Counted from the stretch's first letter, positions 47,237 through 58,831 are shown. The stretch: 64,000 nucleotides of DNA from Fomes fomentarius (GCA_022606135.1 JABYQN010000005.1:2914001-2978000), one strand, 5' to 3'. Notes: a model not told the origin generated them from the letters alone. Program-made: numbers and translations.

Positions 47237-48651
47237 ATGGCTGGTGACACTCAAGAGGCTTGTGTGAGTCTGCGCTCAGGTTCTGCTCTGTGATCAAATT
47301 TCTTGCTGATACTGGATGGCATTGCCTGCCGGCGCTCACAGATTCAAGAATTCTTCGATTACGGATACTCTGCCTACAATACTTTCGAAATCGCTGTTGT
47401 AGTCGAAGGGATCCTGTTCGGTATACTACTCCCAGTGTACGCCATCGGAGTGTACACCATGCTCTATCTCGATCAGCCTCATGGGCAGCATAAACGGAAT
47501 AGGGCGTTCCTCGCAGCGAAAACAGCATTATTGCTGCTCACATTTGTGTAAGCGTCACTGCCTCCCCTTCCGCATAGCGTCTCCAGCTCATCCGCGGTAT
47601 GATCAGCACATGATTCTGTCTCTCCGTCGACTCCTCATGAAGCCCTGCAATGCACACCTTTCTTCGTATTGGGGTGGTTTCAGTGCTCTGCTTGATGCCG
47701 TTGTCACTGTCCCGACAAAAGGGGAAATCGACATCTCGGCTCGCTTAGCAATATATGTCACACAGACCCTTATTGGGGATGGTTACATGGTAGGAACTTC
47801 TGTAAAACGATCCCACACCAGATTTTGAAGGCCATGCTCTCAGATATACCGACTTTGGATCGTTTGGAACAAGAGTAGAAGGGTTTTGATTATTCCGGTC
47901 CTATTCATGTTGTTGGATGCAGGTGCGTCGAAACAGCTATGGCTATGGCATAGCATATATGCTTATACATTGGTGGAGCCTGTGGTTACGTTGCCGCGTT
48001 CTTTGCATTCCTCTGGCCTATTGCTATGGGATGCTTCTGGTTGTCCCTCTGCGCGAACATGCTTACCTCGGGTAATTCTGTGCCCCAGAGTATTCCCACG
48101 AGGTTTGAGACTGATCCTACCTTTGCTTTCAGGACTCATCATTTGGCGCGTCCTAAGGACGAAACTCCCACAAGCATACTGCAACTCTAATGGCTACCCT
48201 CTTCAACACAACGCCAGAAACCGCCGGGTCTTTGAGGCCATTATACAGTCTGCAGCCATCTATTTGGTAGCTTCCTTGTTCTTAGGTATAGGACTACTCG
48301 CCTCTGACGGGGCAGTCGCTGTATTACTCACGATCATGCCACCAATCATTGTAAATTACTCCCTCACAATTGACGGAAAGTTCAAACACCTCTCAATGCT
48401 ATGTATGACACACTTAGGGCCTTGTTTTCTCGGGCATTGTCATCCGGATCGGCCGTTCCTCGATACTAAAGAGAAACACGCTCCATCAAGGAGGCCATCC
48501 AAGCTCAAGACCGCCCCCTCTTTCTTTCACAGATGGACTGTCCCACAGGTCTGACAACAACAAGGCCGGAGTAGTACATAGCTTGAGTACCCTCATTATC
48601 GCCGGAGAAGGAAGTTGTGTAGACGGGACTAAGGATCAACAGATCGTTTGA
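47237..48651 (+). CDS. Multi-pass membrane protein, basidiomycete family (copy 1)
   Basis: Exons resolved: 47237-47263, 47342-47547, 47684-47789, 47844-47922, 47979-48071, 48133-48350 and 48418-48651. The product has about seven hydrophobic helices: AVVVEGILFGILLPVYAIGV, FLAAKTALLLLTF, ARLAIYVTQTLIGDGYM, RVLIIPVLFMLL, GYVAAFFAFLWPIAMG, AIYLVASLFLGIGLLA and a last helix continued by GLVFSGIVIRIG. The motif DGYMIYRLWIVWNKS is typical of a large unnamed family of basidiomycete multi-pass proteins and is shared with the gene at 50476. A 136-nt gap between exons 2 and 3 may hide a small exon. The C-terminal tail is polar and Ser/Lys-rich. Function unknown; location presumably plasma membrane. Confidence 0.75.
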
Positions 48652-50475
48652 AGAAGCTAACCTGGAGCAACCGGCACAGTGGTACGCTCACCAGTAGTAA
48701 TATCAGGGACTTGTTGTGATTCGTTGCATTGCTACGCCCTATCTCATAGATATGTACATCGTACTTATTCTCCGGCAATTCACATATATGGTCTTTCCCC
48801 GATGGGTCTCACCCAGGCATTCATCACAATGAACATCACTTTTTTGCGGAGACATTGATGACCTACCAGCCTAACGTCGAAAGGAGGCCATTCACAGTCT
48901 TGGAAGAGCTCACATGCGAGTCGAGGAACACCTCTCGATCATTGGGGTGCAAGGCAAATGAGTGCATATGTGAGATGGGATTATCGAAATGTCAATGTTT
49001 GGAATAGGTGGAGGAAGTAGTGACCACATCTCGTTAAATGACAAGTGACTCTCGGATTGCTGAGGCTGAGGCTGATCATCATTGCTCGTTACTCTATGTA
49101 CCTTACACACTAGTCATCCGTCAAAGGTTGATCACCACATTCGCGCTGAAACTCACTCTCCTGAGACTTCCAACAACCGCGAACTTGAAGTACACTTAGT
49201 TGGCTGGAGCGGTCCCTTCCGCCACTACTTCCCAGTTGCCTCACCCCGAAAGAACGTCGTGATTGTGAGGACGAGGATATAGATCGAGAGTTATCCGGGA
49301 GCACGCGTTGATAATCATTGATTGCCTTACGTGGAACTGGTGGCAGATGAAGGTCGTTGTCAGAGTCGCTGCCTCACGTTCGTGAAGCCATCATTGGATC
49401 CAGATCCGCAACTCAAAGTTAATATTTCCGTTGAGACGCATATATGATCTCGACAGCGCGCTCGTCATCCGTCCGCTAAACCAACGTGTTGTGTTCTTCT
49501 TGGGCCAGTACTACGTCCGAAAGACCGACGCGGCGGGTCGCAGAACGAAGCTGCTCACCTTATCTTGCGGCCCGAAATGACACAGGTGTGTTGCACTCGC
49601 CGATACCGATGCTCCCCCAGACTAGTGCATAATCCAAGTTCCGTGACCTGACGTAGAATCGTATACTTGTGACTCACAGCAGTGGTTGAGACATGGGACC
49701 TGGTCTATTCTCAAAGTCCAGGCCGCATTGGTGGGCGTTATCGGTAACAGTGAGCATGGCCTCGAGTCGAGCCTGGCGCCCAAGGTAATCTGCGTTTTTG
49801 GCGTAGTAGAGCTCGGGTCAAAATTGTAAGTACTCAACTCACCCTCGGACACTGCGAGCGCGATCGATACCCTGGACCTCTCCGTGCGTGAAACATACCT
49901 CCGATACAACCGATGGTAGCATTCCATAAGCTCCCTTAAGCATGCGACCGGTGAAGAGCGATGACCAGGAGTTGAAGCCAGAGAGTGCGGTGACCATGAC
50001 CAGCGAGGAAAGCGTCGGTTGATAACATCAATGGCAGTGATTAGGCGCTTACGCCGGCTCAAGCTTTTATCCCTGTCTTAGACCAAGAACTTTGAAATTC
50101 GAAGGCGCACGAGTGCAAGAGTTGGCCCGTCGCCAAGCAGGAAGATACCCAAATTTTCATGTCAGGACTCTGGCACGCGGACTCATTGCAGCTCATTGCT
50201 CCTCTCCATCGAGGTCGCTAGGCAGCGCCCGCGCGGCGGAACATGGCAAGCTGCACAGCATTCCACCGCTTGAACGGCAATGCTTGAGCGGTCGATGGAG
50301 CCCATGATAGAGTGGACTGGCACAATACACTGATCGTGGGGTGAGTTCTTCTTGGCATCTGCTTGGTAGACATACTTATACTGCACATGAACGTCTCACC
50401 CTCTCTCCTCCAACGGCTCGTACTTCCACTTAAAGTACATCCCGCTTAACGACACTTCAACGTTTTCTTTCCGTC
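48652..50475. other. Intergenic, 1.8 kb, no gene recognised
   Basis: A minus-strand open frame at 49622-50062 (146 codons, starting MSRRKRLITAIDVINRRF) is the only long candidate; I see no motif or splice partner, so it is not called. Confidence 0.4.
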
Positions 50476-51701
50476 ATGTCCACGCCCTCATTTGTGAGCA
50501 GTGCTCATCAACCTCGCCTCTTGTAGTGCAGACCGCTGACTGTAGTACGTCCAACAGGTGTTTGAATTAGCGAAGTTCGCGCCAACCTTCGTCCCCACCA
50601 TCCTCGAGGGTCTCTTCACGGGCGTATTCGCAGTGGCGTTTGGCCTCACCACGTATGCCCTGGGGCATGCCAAACCATCCGTTTCGCACCGCCCCGGAAA
50701 GGGCCTATTCATCGGCGTGAGCCACCTTGTTTTTCTCTTGACCATCGCGGTACGTCATATTCTCGTTCTCTCCGGTCGCGACCCCCAATCTAACACCATG
50801 ATGCAGCATTTTGCTCTCTCGCTTGCACGCTGCTTCTCGGTGAAGGCCAGGTCTTACCGCATGGAAGACTTCGCGTGGTACTTCGCAGATGAGTGGGAAG
50901 GAGTGCCGAGCACAACGCCAATCGACACCGTGCGGATGGTGTTTTACGTGACGTTAGTTCTCATCAACGACGGCTTGACGGTGAGATTCGCTACTAGTCA
51001 TAAGCACTGCAGACGCACGTAAATGTGCTGAAAATGCTCCCCTTCGACAGTTTTACCGTCTTCACAGCACGTGGAGGCACTGGCCGGTCTTGATCGTCCC
51101 AGGACTCTCTGTTCTTGCGGACATCAGTGAGCCGCCGCAGTATCTCCTTTCCTTTCCTCCTAGTACTTACAGCCTTCCAACAGTCTGCGGCTACATGGGC
51201 CTATGGACCACGTTCATGTTCATCATCTTCAACTGGATAGCGTGGTTCACCTTTACCCTCTCCAGCGGTGAGTGCGACACCCAGTCCCATCACCGACGCG
51301 ACTCTGACAACTGTTGACATGGTAATGCCATAGCCCTCATTGTCGGCCACCTGCTCAAGAACGCACCAAAGCCCACCCGTCTCCGTCTGAACTACGAAAT
51401 CATCAACCTCGTGTTCTACTCGGCATTCTTGTTGGTGGGCGCCACCACCATGGTCGCCGCCGGCCAAGACGTCTTCGCCGGCTATTTCATCCTTGCCCCT
51501 CCCGTCGTCGTAAGTCCCGTGTCGCCGTAGCCAGATCTTCTCGCCGCTGAGGCAAAATATCTTTGCTAGGGCACCGTGATCTTGTTGGCTACCCTCCAGG
51601 TGGGCCTGCCCACGGGCGCATCGTCTTCGAGGGACGCGCTGGTGTTCCCTGGCTCAGAGACCAAACGTGAAGTGCAGCAGAGCTCGGACAAGGTTGTGTA
51701 G
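50476..51701 (+). CDS. Multi-pass membrane protein, basidiomycete family (copy 2)
   Basis: Seven exons (50476-50493, 50558-50749, 50807-50980, 51051-51126, 51184-51267, 51334-51509, 51570-51701) sum to 852 nt, 283 aa. Helices include FVPTILEGLFTGVFAVAFGL, FIGVSHLVFLLTIA, MVFYVTLVLINDGLT, WPVLIVPGLSVLADI, MFIIFNWIAWFTFTL, LVFYSAFLLVGATTMVAAG and GTVILLATLQ. The first exon codes for only six residues (MSTPSF). The motif DGLTFYRLHSTWRHWPVLIVPG aligns with DGYMIYRLWIVWNKSRRVLIIP of the gene at 47237, so the two are relatives in tandem orientation. The intron at 50750-50806 is 57 nt and has no stop in frame, so it could be retained. Function unknown. Confidence 0.82.
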
Positions 51702-52147
51702 GTCGTACGAGCTGCTGAGCTTGTTGTACTGCTCTCTGGGAGCGAGAGTGCCCATCCCACTGATTCCGAGCTTCGGGAGACGGAGCTTGAGGAAGCTCAC
51801 TGCAAGTTCCTGGACTTTTTTATTTGATCCGCAGAGTATCAGCTACTATATGACGAGTTACTACAACACAATTCTCGGACTACACGACTTCGGACTTGGA
51901 CTCCAATACGATATGATATCATGACAATTACAACCTGAAATGGAAGTCCGATGTGGGGAAGAAAGAACAGATCACCGGCAGTCCTTCTCTATTCTCTCCA
52001 GATGTTCCATCGCCCTGATACAGCGAGCGATGTAACTCTTGCGCCTTTGATTGATCCCAACCCCGACTTACTGCAGGTTCCTGATCCATACTCACACAAC
52101 ACCATCAGCCACTCGCGACTGCATGGACAGACAACGCAGATAACTCA
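51702..52147. other. Convergent 3' intergenic region
   Basis: Lies between the 3' ends of the membrane protein (+) and the F-box protein (-). No feature seen. Confidence 0.4.
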
Positions 52148-53365
52148 CTATGTCTCGCTAGCCACGATGGCTTGCGATCCACCGGCGACCTCGTCCACCT
52201 TGTTGTCTTCCTCGACAGCTCGCGATCCACCATCCTCAGCGTCCAACTCTCCCTGCATGAGCCAATCCCCCGATAGCACACCCGAACCTGAAAGCCTCGA
52301 CTGCCAGTCCTCCCGGACCTGCGCCTCCCAGTCCGCCGTGACGTTGGTCTGTGCCAACGTCCGGACCCGAATCCCAGCGTCGCGTGCGGCCGCTTCCGCG
52401 AGGCGGTCGAGCTTCTTGCACAGGCGTTCATGAATCGTCCAGGACGCGTTGACCCCACACCACGGCAATTTAAGAGCTCGTACCGGCTGCAATACAAGGC
52501 CACGCAAGCCTGGGAACATCCTCTCCTCCGGCTCAGCAGCGGCCTTGTTTCTGAGGATGCGCGCGGTCTGGACGGTCTGAGCCTGTGGAGGTAGTGTCCC
52601 ATTGTTGGACGTGGGTGGGTCCTCTGACGGGACTCCTAACACCTTGGGCAGCTCTTTCAGTGGGACGCCGAGGAGCGGGAAGGCGGACCAGCGCAGGTGG
52701 GTGAGGTGTGGGGCGTGTGTAGCCCAGTTCGCGAAAGTGAAGCCGTACGCATTGGTGGCGGCGAGATGGAGGTGTGTGAGTACCGGGAAGAGCGGTGTGC
52801 CGGTGGGATAGTCTTCGGTGACGAAGGCGCAGGGATCGCCGTGGCGGAGGAATGTGAGCTCGCGCAGGGAGAGGAATGGGCGCGCAAAGAGAGGTGCCCA
52901 GGCAGTATCCCCTCCACCGTTTAGTGGCGGCAGCACGAGTGTATGTAGGTCGTCGGCGATGAGCTGGAAGAGCGCGCGTAAGGGTTCACAGTAGAGCAGT
53001 ATCGCGTCCTCATCGTCCTCTGACTCGCTTACGTTGACGAGCTCAGGCATGTCGTCGGAGTCGGAGTCGGAGTAAGAGTCAGGCTTGCCTGGAATGGTGG
53101 CGACAACGCGCGGTAATAGGGAAAGATGGAGATGCGTGATCCTCGGCTTAGCATCGATAGCGAGTACGCATTGTCTCTTGTAAAGCGCCACGAAGGAGTT
53201 TATGCGTTCGATCTCCATGACTAGCGCCACTGAGTGAAATCTAGCGGACTGTGCCACTGCATGGACCGCCTTTGAAGTGAGGGATAGCGAGCATCCGGTG
53301 TAGCCACCATCTGAACACGCGAATTGGAAGATGTGCTCAAGCACCTCGATAGGTAGCCGGTCCAT
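52148..53365 (-). CDS. F-box protein, single exon
   Basis: A single 405-codon open frame on the minus strand. It begins MDRLPIEVLEHIFQFACSDG, a clear F-box start, followed by SLSLTSKAVHAVAQSARFHSV. The region after it has LRR-like spacing (ITHLHLSLLPRVVATI, LHTLVLPPLNGGGD, LRELTFLRHGDP, LTHLHLAATNAYG, LTHLRWSAFPLLG), with an acidic Ser/Asp run (SDSDSDDMPELVNVSESEDDED). The C-terminal 80 residues are charged and low in complexity. Differs from the other local F-box-like genes in having no introns and a canonical LP-x-E-VL-E-x-IF motif, so it belongs to a different F-box subfamily. Likely SCF ubiquitin ligase adaptor; substrate unknown. Confidence 0.85.
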   Translation of the reverse strand: MDRLPIEVLEHIFQFACSDGGYTGCSLSLTSKAVHAVAQSARFHSVALVMEIERINSFVALYKRQCVLAIDAKPRITHLHLSLLPRVVATIPGKPDSYSDSDSDDMPELVNVSESEDDEDAILLYCEPLRALFQLIADDLHTLVLPPLNGGGDTAWAPLFARPFLSLRELTFLRHGDPCAFVTEDYPTGTPLFPVLTHLHLAATNAYGFTFANWATHAPHLTHLRWSAFPLLGVPLKELPKVLGVPSEDPPTSNNGTLPPQAQTVQTARILRNKAAAEPEERMFPGLRGLVLQPVRALKLPWCGVNASWTIHERLCKKLDRLAEAAARDAGIRVRTLAQTNVTADWEAQVREDWQSRLSGSGVLSGDWLMQGELDAEDGGSRAVEEDNKVDEVAGGSQAIVASET

Positions 53366-53786
53366 TTCGTAGAGCGGCCCTGAAAGACACGAACGCCGTT
53401 GTGTGTGGACAGATCTCGATTGATGCGACCTGTGTTTTGGAGAGTTGTGTCATTTGAGTGCATAATATTACATAGCCGTCAGCGTTGCTCACTTGTAGTT
53501 GACCGACGCTACACAACCTATTTCTCATATGGTGCCACACAGAAGTTGGGAGTAAGTTAAGAGTACGACAAGCGCCCGAGAGCACGCGGATTGTGTTCGG
53601 AGGGCCGGACCATCACTCCGAACGCGCCAATCTGGAGTTTTCCCCAGTGCGTCTTACTCCGTTACAGCTCGTATCGCGCATACATTGACTGAGGACTCGC
53701 TTGACTTGCGCTGACTCTTTGGAATCTCGAGAGCTTATTGGTTGTGTCTTTGCCCGTTGGTCTCGATCCCCACGGCCCTGCCTCCA
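53366..53786. promoter_or_regulatory. Divergent intergenic region, F-box / J-domain genes
   Basis: The 421-bp spacer separates divergent genes and must contain both promoters. No TATA box recognised. Confidence 0.4.
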
Positions 53787-54577
53787 ATGCTTCGACTGTT
53801 GCAAAGTCGTGTCTGGCGAAACTCATGGCGCCATTTCCGAACAGGCGTACAATGTCGAAGGCCACAACTTGCTCAGAGCAGAAGTGCGTCGACAAGTGCA
53901 AACCCCTACCCGTTTCCAGCAAACGCCCACCCAACGCCCCACCAAATCTTCCACCTCCCGAAGAGCGCGACGAGGGCGGACGTGAAGGCTCGTTGTACGT
54001 ATGTCACCATATCCCGCGGTTCCTCCAATTTCTTACCCTTGGACTCCTATGAGACTATGACCTTGTGCGAATATATCATCCCGACTCGCCGGTAGCTCGT
54101 GCTGGGGGTGTTTCTGCGGAAACTGCCCATGCTCGATTCCAGGCCATATCCTCAGCATACGCAAGTCTCTCGGGCAAGAAACTCGCGGCAACCTTGGACG
54201 GTACGGATCCTGAAGGATTTGGCGCAAGTACGAGATCAAGCTACCATGACCTTAGTACGGCCATGTGGCGCGCGCGACAAAGACGGAGAGCGGAGTTGGA
54301 TGTCGGGTTGGACGAGAGGTGGAAGGAGCGTATCATGGTGGGTGCAGTGCTCCTGGTGCGTAATGCTTGTTATATGGGAGTCGGCCGGCGTGCATATCTG
54401 ATGGGCACGCAGGCTGTCGCTCTCTTCGTCCTCCAGAACTATACCATGCGCTCGCAGGCTATACAACAACGTCGGACATCCTCAAGATCGGCACCTTCTG
54501 TATCAATGGACGGCACCATCAATTCAAAGGATCACGAACTCGCCTCAGAGGAATCGAGCAAAGACAAGGTTTCATAG
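53787..54577 (+). CDS. J-domain (DnaJ-like) protein, probably mitochondrial
   Basis: Two exons (53787-53994, 54054-54577; 59-nt intron) encode 243 aa. The first 40 residues are rich in Arg, Ser and Gln with few acids (MLRLLQSRVWRNSWRHFRTG), a good mitochondrial presequence. The J domain follows: NPYPFPANAHPTPHQIFHLP, ATRADVKARYYDLVRIYHPD with the HPD triad intact, then ARFQAISSAYASLSG. The intron splits the J domain just before the tyrosines of helix II. After it a basic helix (MWRARQRRRAELDV) and one hydrophobic segment (KERIMVGAVLLVRNACYMG) suggest an anchor, as in yeast-type small inner-membrane J proteins. The tail is polar. Likely an Hsp70 co-chaperone; the partner is unknown. Confidence 0.86.
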
Positions 54578-55569
54578 GTGTCGCCTGCAGGAAATCAGCG
54601 GGCACGTGTTGAGGTTATACATCGTTGTCGTTGTACGCACCTCGCCTGCATCCACAGACTCCCCTCAAATTACGTCATCCGCGTCGCGAGAGGTCAGGAC
54701 ACTTCATCAGCGGCCATAAGAGTGTGAACAATGCCGAAGCTATGAAACGCGCAGAACGAACAGTGAGTCCTCGAGGCACGCTCCTCTGTCTTAGTTGCAA
54801 CGTGCAGTGCCATACGTACCTGTGCGTCGCTGTCGACAATGACCTTTTCCGCAGCGTACGCCTACGTTCATTGGCACGTTCTATGTGGCATGAGGTCGGC
54901 CAATAGGACTCAGTGGACAATGTAGGTCAGGAGATCGAGTACGAGTCACAAACCTCGTCGATGCCGAACGAAAAGAAGGCTATGCTCTTTCTTCGGCATG
55001 TCAGCGCGTTTCAAATGCTGGACTGATCTGCTCACCTGTTCTTGCAGTCAAGTAAGGCACGCGGTTCCTTCCGCCTCATCCATCCTGAGTCTTCCAGTCG
55101 AGAAATTTTTCTGAGACTCTCCTCGACGTCATCAGACTTGGTGTGACCATCCTTGACCTCGAATTTCCTCCCTCGCGCTCGATGTCAAATGAATGTACTA
55201 GGGATCACGAGCACGTTGGAATACTCGTACCGCATTATGTGGCCGATGACGTCAGACGATACGCAGTTGTTCCCAAAAAAGCATACTACCGTGCCCGACA
55301 GCTCCGAGCGGTGCAGATTCCTCTTAGGTCCGGCGCGCGGCTTTCGGATACTTATCCACATGTTCTCCCGTCCCCCCGTGCCGAACGGAGGGAGGAGGGC
55401 GCGGATGGTGCCAAGGAACGTAGATGCGCTTGGACGCAGGGTACTTAGTACTCTCCATTCCTTCGCGAATCGCTCGCCGAAATACCGGATCAGGCGGCGT
55501 GTGTTTTGGGAAGGGGTATATAAGTAGCGTGTCGCGGGAGTTGTTGGATTCTACTCATCGCACTTCGCT
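54578..55569. other. Intergenic, no gene recognised
   Basis: About 1 kb; only short unconnected frames. The 3' end contains the TATA box of the CipC-like gene B. Confidence 0.4.
55517..55524 (+). promoter_or_regulatory. TATA box upstream of CipC-like gene B
   Basis: TATATAAG lies 46 bp before the ATG at 55570, a typical position for a strongly expressed or inducible fungal gene. Confidence 0.55.
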
Positions 55570-56985
55570 ATGGCAGCATACGACTACTATCGTTCATCCG
55601 TCCCCGGCTGGGGAACGTCTCAGGTGCGTGTAGCCTCTTGAGTTTGCACTTGAAGATGGCGCTGACATGCGACCGGTTGGGATCTAGTTCCAATTTGTAC
55701 CTCCTCCTATGCCGACATTCCAGCCACAGCCTACATGTGAGTCGTACCTAATCCTCAAAATGACAGTGGAACACACTTACATGTATCGCAGGGACGGGAT
55801 TCGACTTCTACAACGCCCATGCAATGAACCCCGACCCGTGCGTGTGCCGCCTCTCTGGAGTGTTCCATTCCCACTCATGCCAGATTCCGATTTCCCCTTC
55901 TGTAGGATGTTCTACAACAACATCATGGGCCGCATAAACTCCTACTCTGGACTCGGTGTCGACCACGGCACGGCTCGCCATTGGCACAGTCTAGTCTACA
56001 GTGGGATGGTGAGCGTCTGTTCTCGGCGTGAACTTAGGTTCTGGGGTTCCCTCCCACACATAGAGTTACTGACGTCTCTCCACTTCCAGACACCTCTGAC
56101 GCAACTTCTCCCGGCTGATGTTGGTGCTGCGGCTGCATATGAGGTTTATCGTACTTGGAAGCATAATTCTTCTCTGTACTCCCCATTGAGTGCCGATCGC
56201 ATGATGCAGCGTGAGGGACTGATCGGGATGGCTATCGCAGAAGGTGAGCAGCGACACCTCGTTCTATGCATGCGTGCACGTTCAGGTGACTGAAGGAGTG
56301 GATAGCTACACGACTATGGCAGTATGCCGGGCGTTCGATGGACACCTATGGCCAGCGCGCCGCGTGCGAGTCAGCAGCAGCGACTGCTGCGATCCTTGCA
56401 GATCGGGTGCGTATCCGCAAAGCCCCTCCTTTCCGCATTGCTTCGCTCACATGATGGATCTCGCACGCATAGTTCACCAGCCTACTAGGGGGCGGTACGA
56501 ATGTCTTCCCTCCAAGCCCCGTCCCATCGCCCTACTACTCCGGTGCAGCGCTCCCTGGCATGTCAACGTCATACCCGGGCTCCTATCCGGGCTCCTACGC
56601 TTCAGCTTCTCCTGCACCTATCTCCTACGTGAGTTCACATCGGAGCCATCGCTCCCGCTCGCCCTCGGTGATCCCTGCTCCCGCTGGCTCGACGGTTGTC
56701 CTCACCCGCCCCCGACATCGGTCCTATTCGCGTGACCGTTCCGGCCATCATCACCACCATCACCATGATCATGGTCGGCATCATCGGTCTAGCAGCGTGG
56801 AGATTGTACAGACTGGCGGTGGGGGTGGCGGATATGGGTACGCACCGTACGGCGGCGGCGGCGGCGGCGGTGGGTACTATGGGGGTGGTGGGTACGGAGG
56901 ATATGGTGAAGGGTATGGTGGACACGGGGGCGGATACGGTGGACAGTATCCTTATAACACTCCTTCTGGATGTGTCATTTGCTGA
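55570..56985 (+). CDS. CipC/DUF3759-like protein with His/Gly-rich tail and CaaX-like end (paralogue B)
   Basis: Seven exons (55570-55623, 55688-55736, 55792-55837, 55906-56008, 56090-56243, 56306-56406, 56473-56985) encode 339 aa. The start MAAYDYYRSSVPGWGTSQF and the segments TGFDFYNAHAMNPDP, LLPADVGAAAAYEVYRTWKH and EGLIGMAIAEATRLWQYAGR match paralogue A, and exons 2-6 have identical lengths. The last exon is a low-complexity tail: Ser/Pro, then APAGSTVVLTRPRHRS, a run of seven His followed by DHGRHH, RSSSVEIVQTGG, and Gly/Tyr repeats. It ends PSGCVIC, which fits a CaaX prenylation box (C-V-I-C); paralogue A ends RIYG and lacks it. The core resembles CipC-type DUF3759 helices. Function unknown; membrane association by prenylation is an inference. 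Confidence 0.86.
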
Positions 56986-57281
56986 GTGGTCTCGTTCTCG
57001 CGCCTCTTGATGATCGCGCCTATGTATCTATTGTATGATACGATATGCGTCTTAGTCGTGTACTGTAGTTTCCTCGGCCTAATTTTCAACCATAATCAAT
57101 CATATCTGAATCACTTCCGTTGAACGAGGAGGAGATGTGGGACAAGGTGAGTCCGGCGCTAGGACTTCAACGCGTCTCGACGCGTGTATACGCGTCTTGT
57201 GAGGTGATCACGAGACCGGGTCACATCGTGTTGTCACCCTTCATGGGGGAGACGCGCGCAGGACGCTTGTCTTTTACGCTC

Positions 57282-58831
57282 ATGCAGCATGTCGCCCGCC
57301 GTGCTCTCTATCTCTCGAAACGTCGTCTAACACTGTTGCGTTACACGCGGACGCTCACCGTTCTTGCGCTTGAGTCCTCTGCCGATGATACATGCGCCGC
57401 AGTCGTAACTTCAGACCGCACAATTCTGTCCAACGTTGTCACCAGTCAACAAGCATCGTGAGCGTCCTCTTGGAGGAACTCCCACACTGCTATGGTCTCA
57501 CATCCTGCACATAGCTTAGAAGAATATGGCGGTATTCATCCCTTCGTCGCGCTCCATGCGCATCAACGCAACATGGCAAGTTTTGCGACTTGCGCAGGCA
57601 ACTTACATATGTGCTCATGCGAGTTGTAGCCAGAGGTAGTCCGGCGCGCATTGGACGAAGCCAAACTCACCATCAACGACGTCGACGGGATTGCGTTCAC
57701 AAGGGGTCCAGGTACGTGCTACACCCATTCTCCTCATCGTCGTGGTTGTTTATCACGTACAGGTATGCCCGGATGCCTAAGTGTCTGCGGCAACGCAGCG
57801 CGTACACTTGCAGCCGCTACCAACAAACCGCTAGTTGGTGTACACCATATGGTATGTTCCTCACTTTCAGACTGTCCTTCTGAATCTCATTCCCCCGACT
57901 GCCTCTCGTGCACGCTAGCAAGCACACGCGCTGACTCCGTTCCTCACCTCTACACTCTCCGCCCTCCCGGAGTTCCCCTTCCTCACTCTCCTCGTCTCTG
58001 GCGGCCACACGCTTCTTCTGCTTGCCTCTTCACGCACGTCCTTCCGCATCCTGGCGACGACGCTCGACGAGAGCATCGGCAATGCCTACGACAAGGTGGC
58101 CAAGCTCCTTCAGATCCCCTATGCGAACCGCGCAGCCGGAGCGGCCCTCGAACGCTTCGCTAGATGCCCCGACTCAGCAGTAGCTGGGGAGGGCGACGTT
58201 CCGGAGGTGCTTATGCCCCGTCCGATGCGCGGACGGCTCGCGTTCTCATATACTGGGTTGCACTCCACCGTCGAACGATTCCTCGATGCGCGGAGGGGTG
58301 AGATCGACGAGCGCACGAAACTTGGGATTGCAAAGAGCTTTCAGAATGCCGCGGTCGCGCAGCTTGAGGAGAAGCTCGTGCTTGGCATGAGGAAGTGCGC
58401 GCAGGAGGGAGTCAAGATCCGGAGTGTCGTCGTGAGCGGTGGCGTTGCGAGTAACGTCTTCTTGAGAGAAAGGTGCGGGCGATCTGAGTGTGCTGCACCT
58501 CGACGAAAGACTGATTGATCTCGCGCGTCCGCCAGGCTACGAGCGTGTCTGGACGCAGAGAGCGACGAACCCGCTTCGTTGGTCTTCCCGCCGCCGCATC
58601 TGTGCACAGGTACGTATCATTGTGTCTTGGTTCTCTGCCGTGCTCGTTTGTTGATGCGCCTCCGCCGTAGACAACGCTGCGATGATTGCATGGGCATCGA
58701 TGCATCGCTTCCTCGCTGGCGACACGGACGAGTATACGATCGAAAGTCGGCCGAAGTGGAGTTTGGAAGAGCTTGACGGGGACTCGCGTTCGTCGGACTG
58801 CGACGAGCTCAGGCCTCGCGCGATGCAATAA
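57282..58831 (+). CDS. QRI7: QRI7/TsaD-type tRNA N6-threonylcarbamoyladenosine transferase, mitochondrial
   Basis: Seven exons (57282-57457, 57515-57575, 57630-57711, 57763-57851, 57919-58472, 58536-58609, 58671-58831) give 398 aa. The N-terminus MQHVARRALYLSKRRLTLLR is basic and lacks acids, fitting mitochondrial import. The Kae1/TsaD ATPase-like fold is visible: LALESSADDTCAAVV, the metal-site histidines in LHAHQRNM and HHMQAHALTP, GIAFTRGPGMPGCLSV, TLLVSGGHTLLLL, LDESIGNAYDKVAKLL and VVSGGVASNVFLRE, with the late DNAAMIAW. QRI7 makes t6A37 on mitochondrial tRNAs reading ANN codons. The intron 57576-57629 begins GCAAGT, a GC-AG intron; all others are GT-AG. The exon 5 acceptor was set at 57918 because it restores QAHALTP. 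A longer in-frame start upstream (57120) is less likely. Confidence 0.93.

Noticed and set aside
49622..50062. 146-codon minus-strand frame starting MSRRKRLITAID
   Set aside because: It looks protein-like but I recognise no family and found no exon partner.
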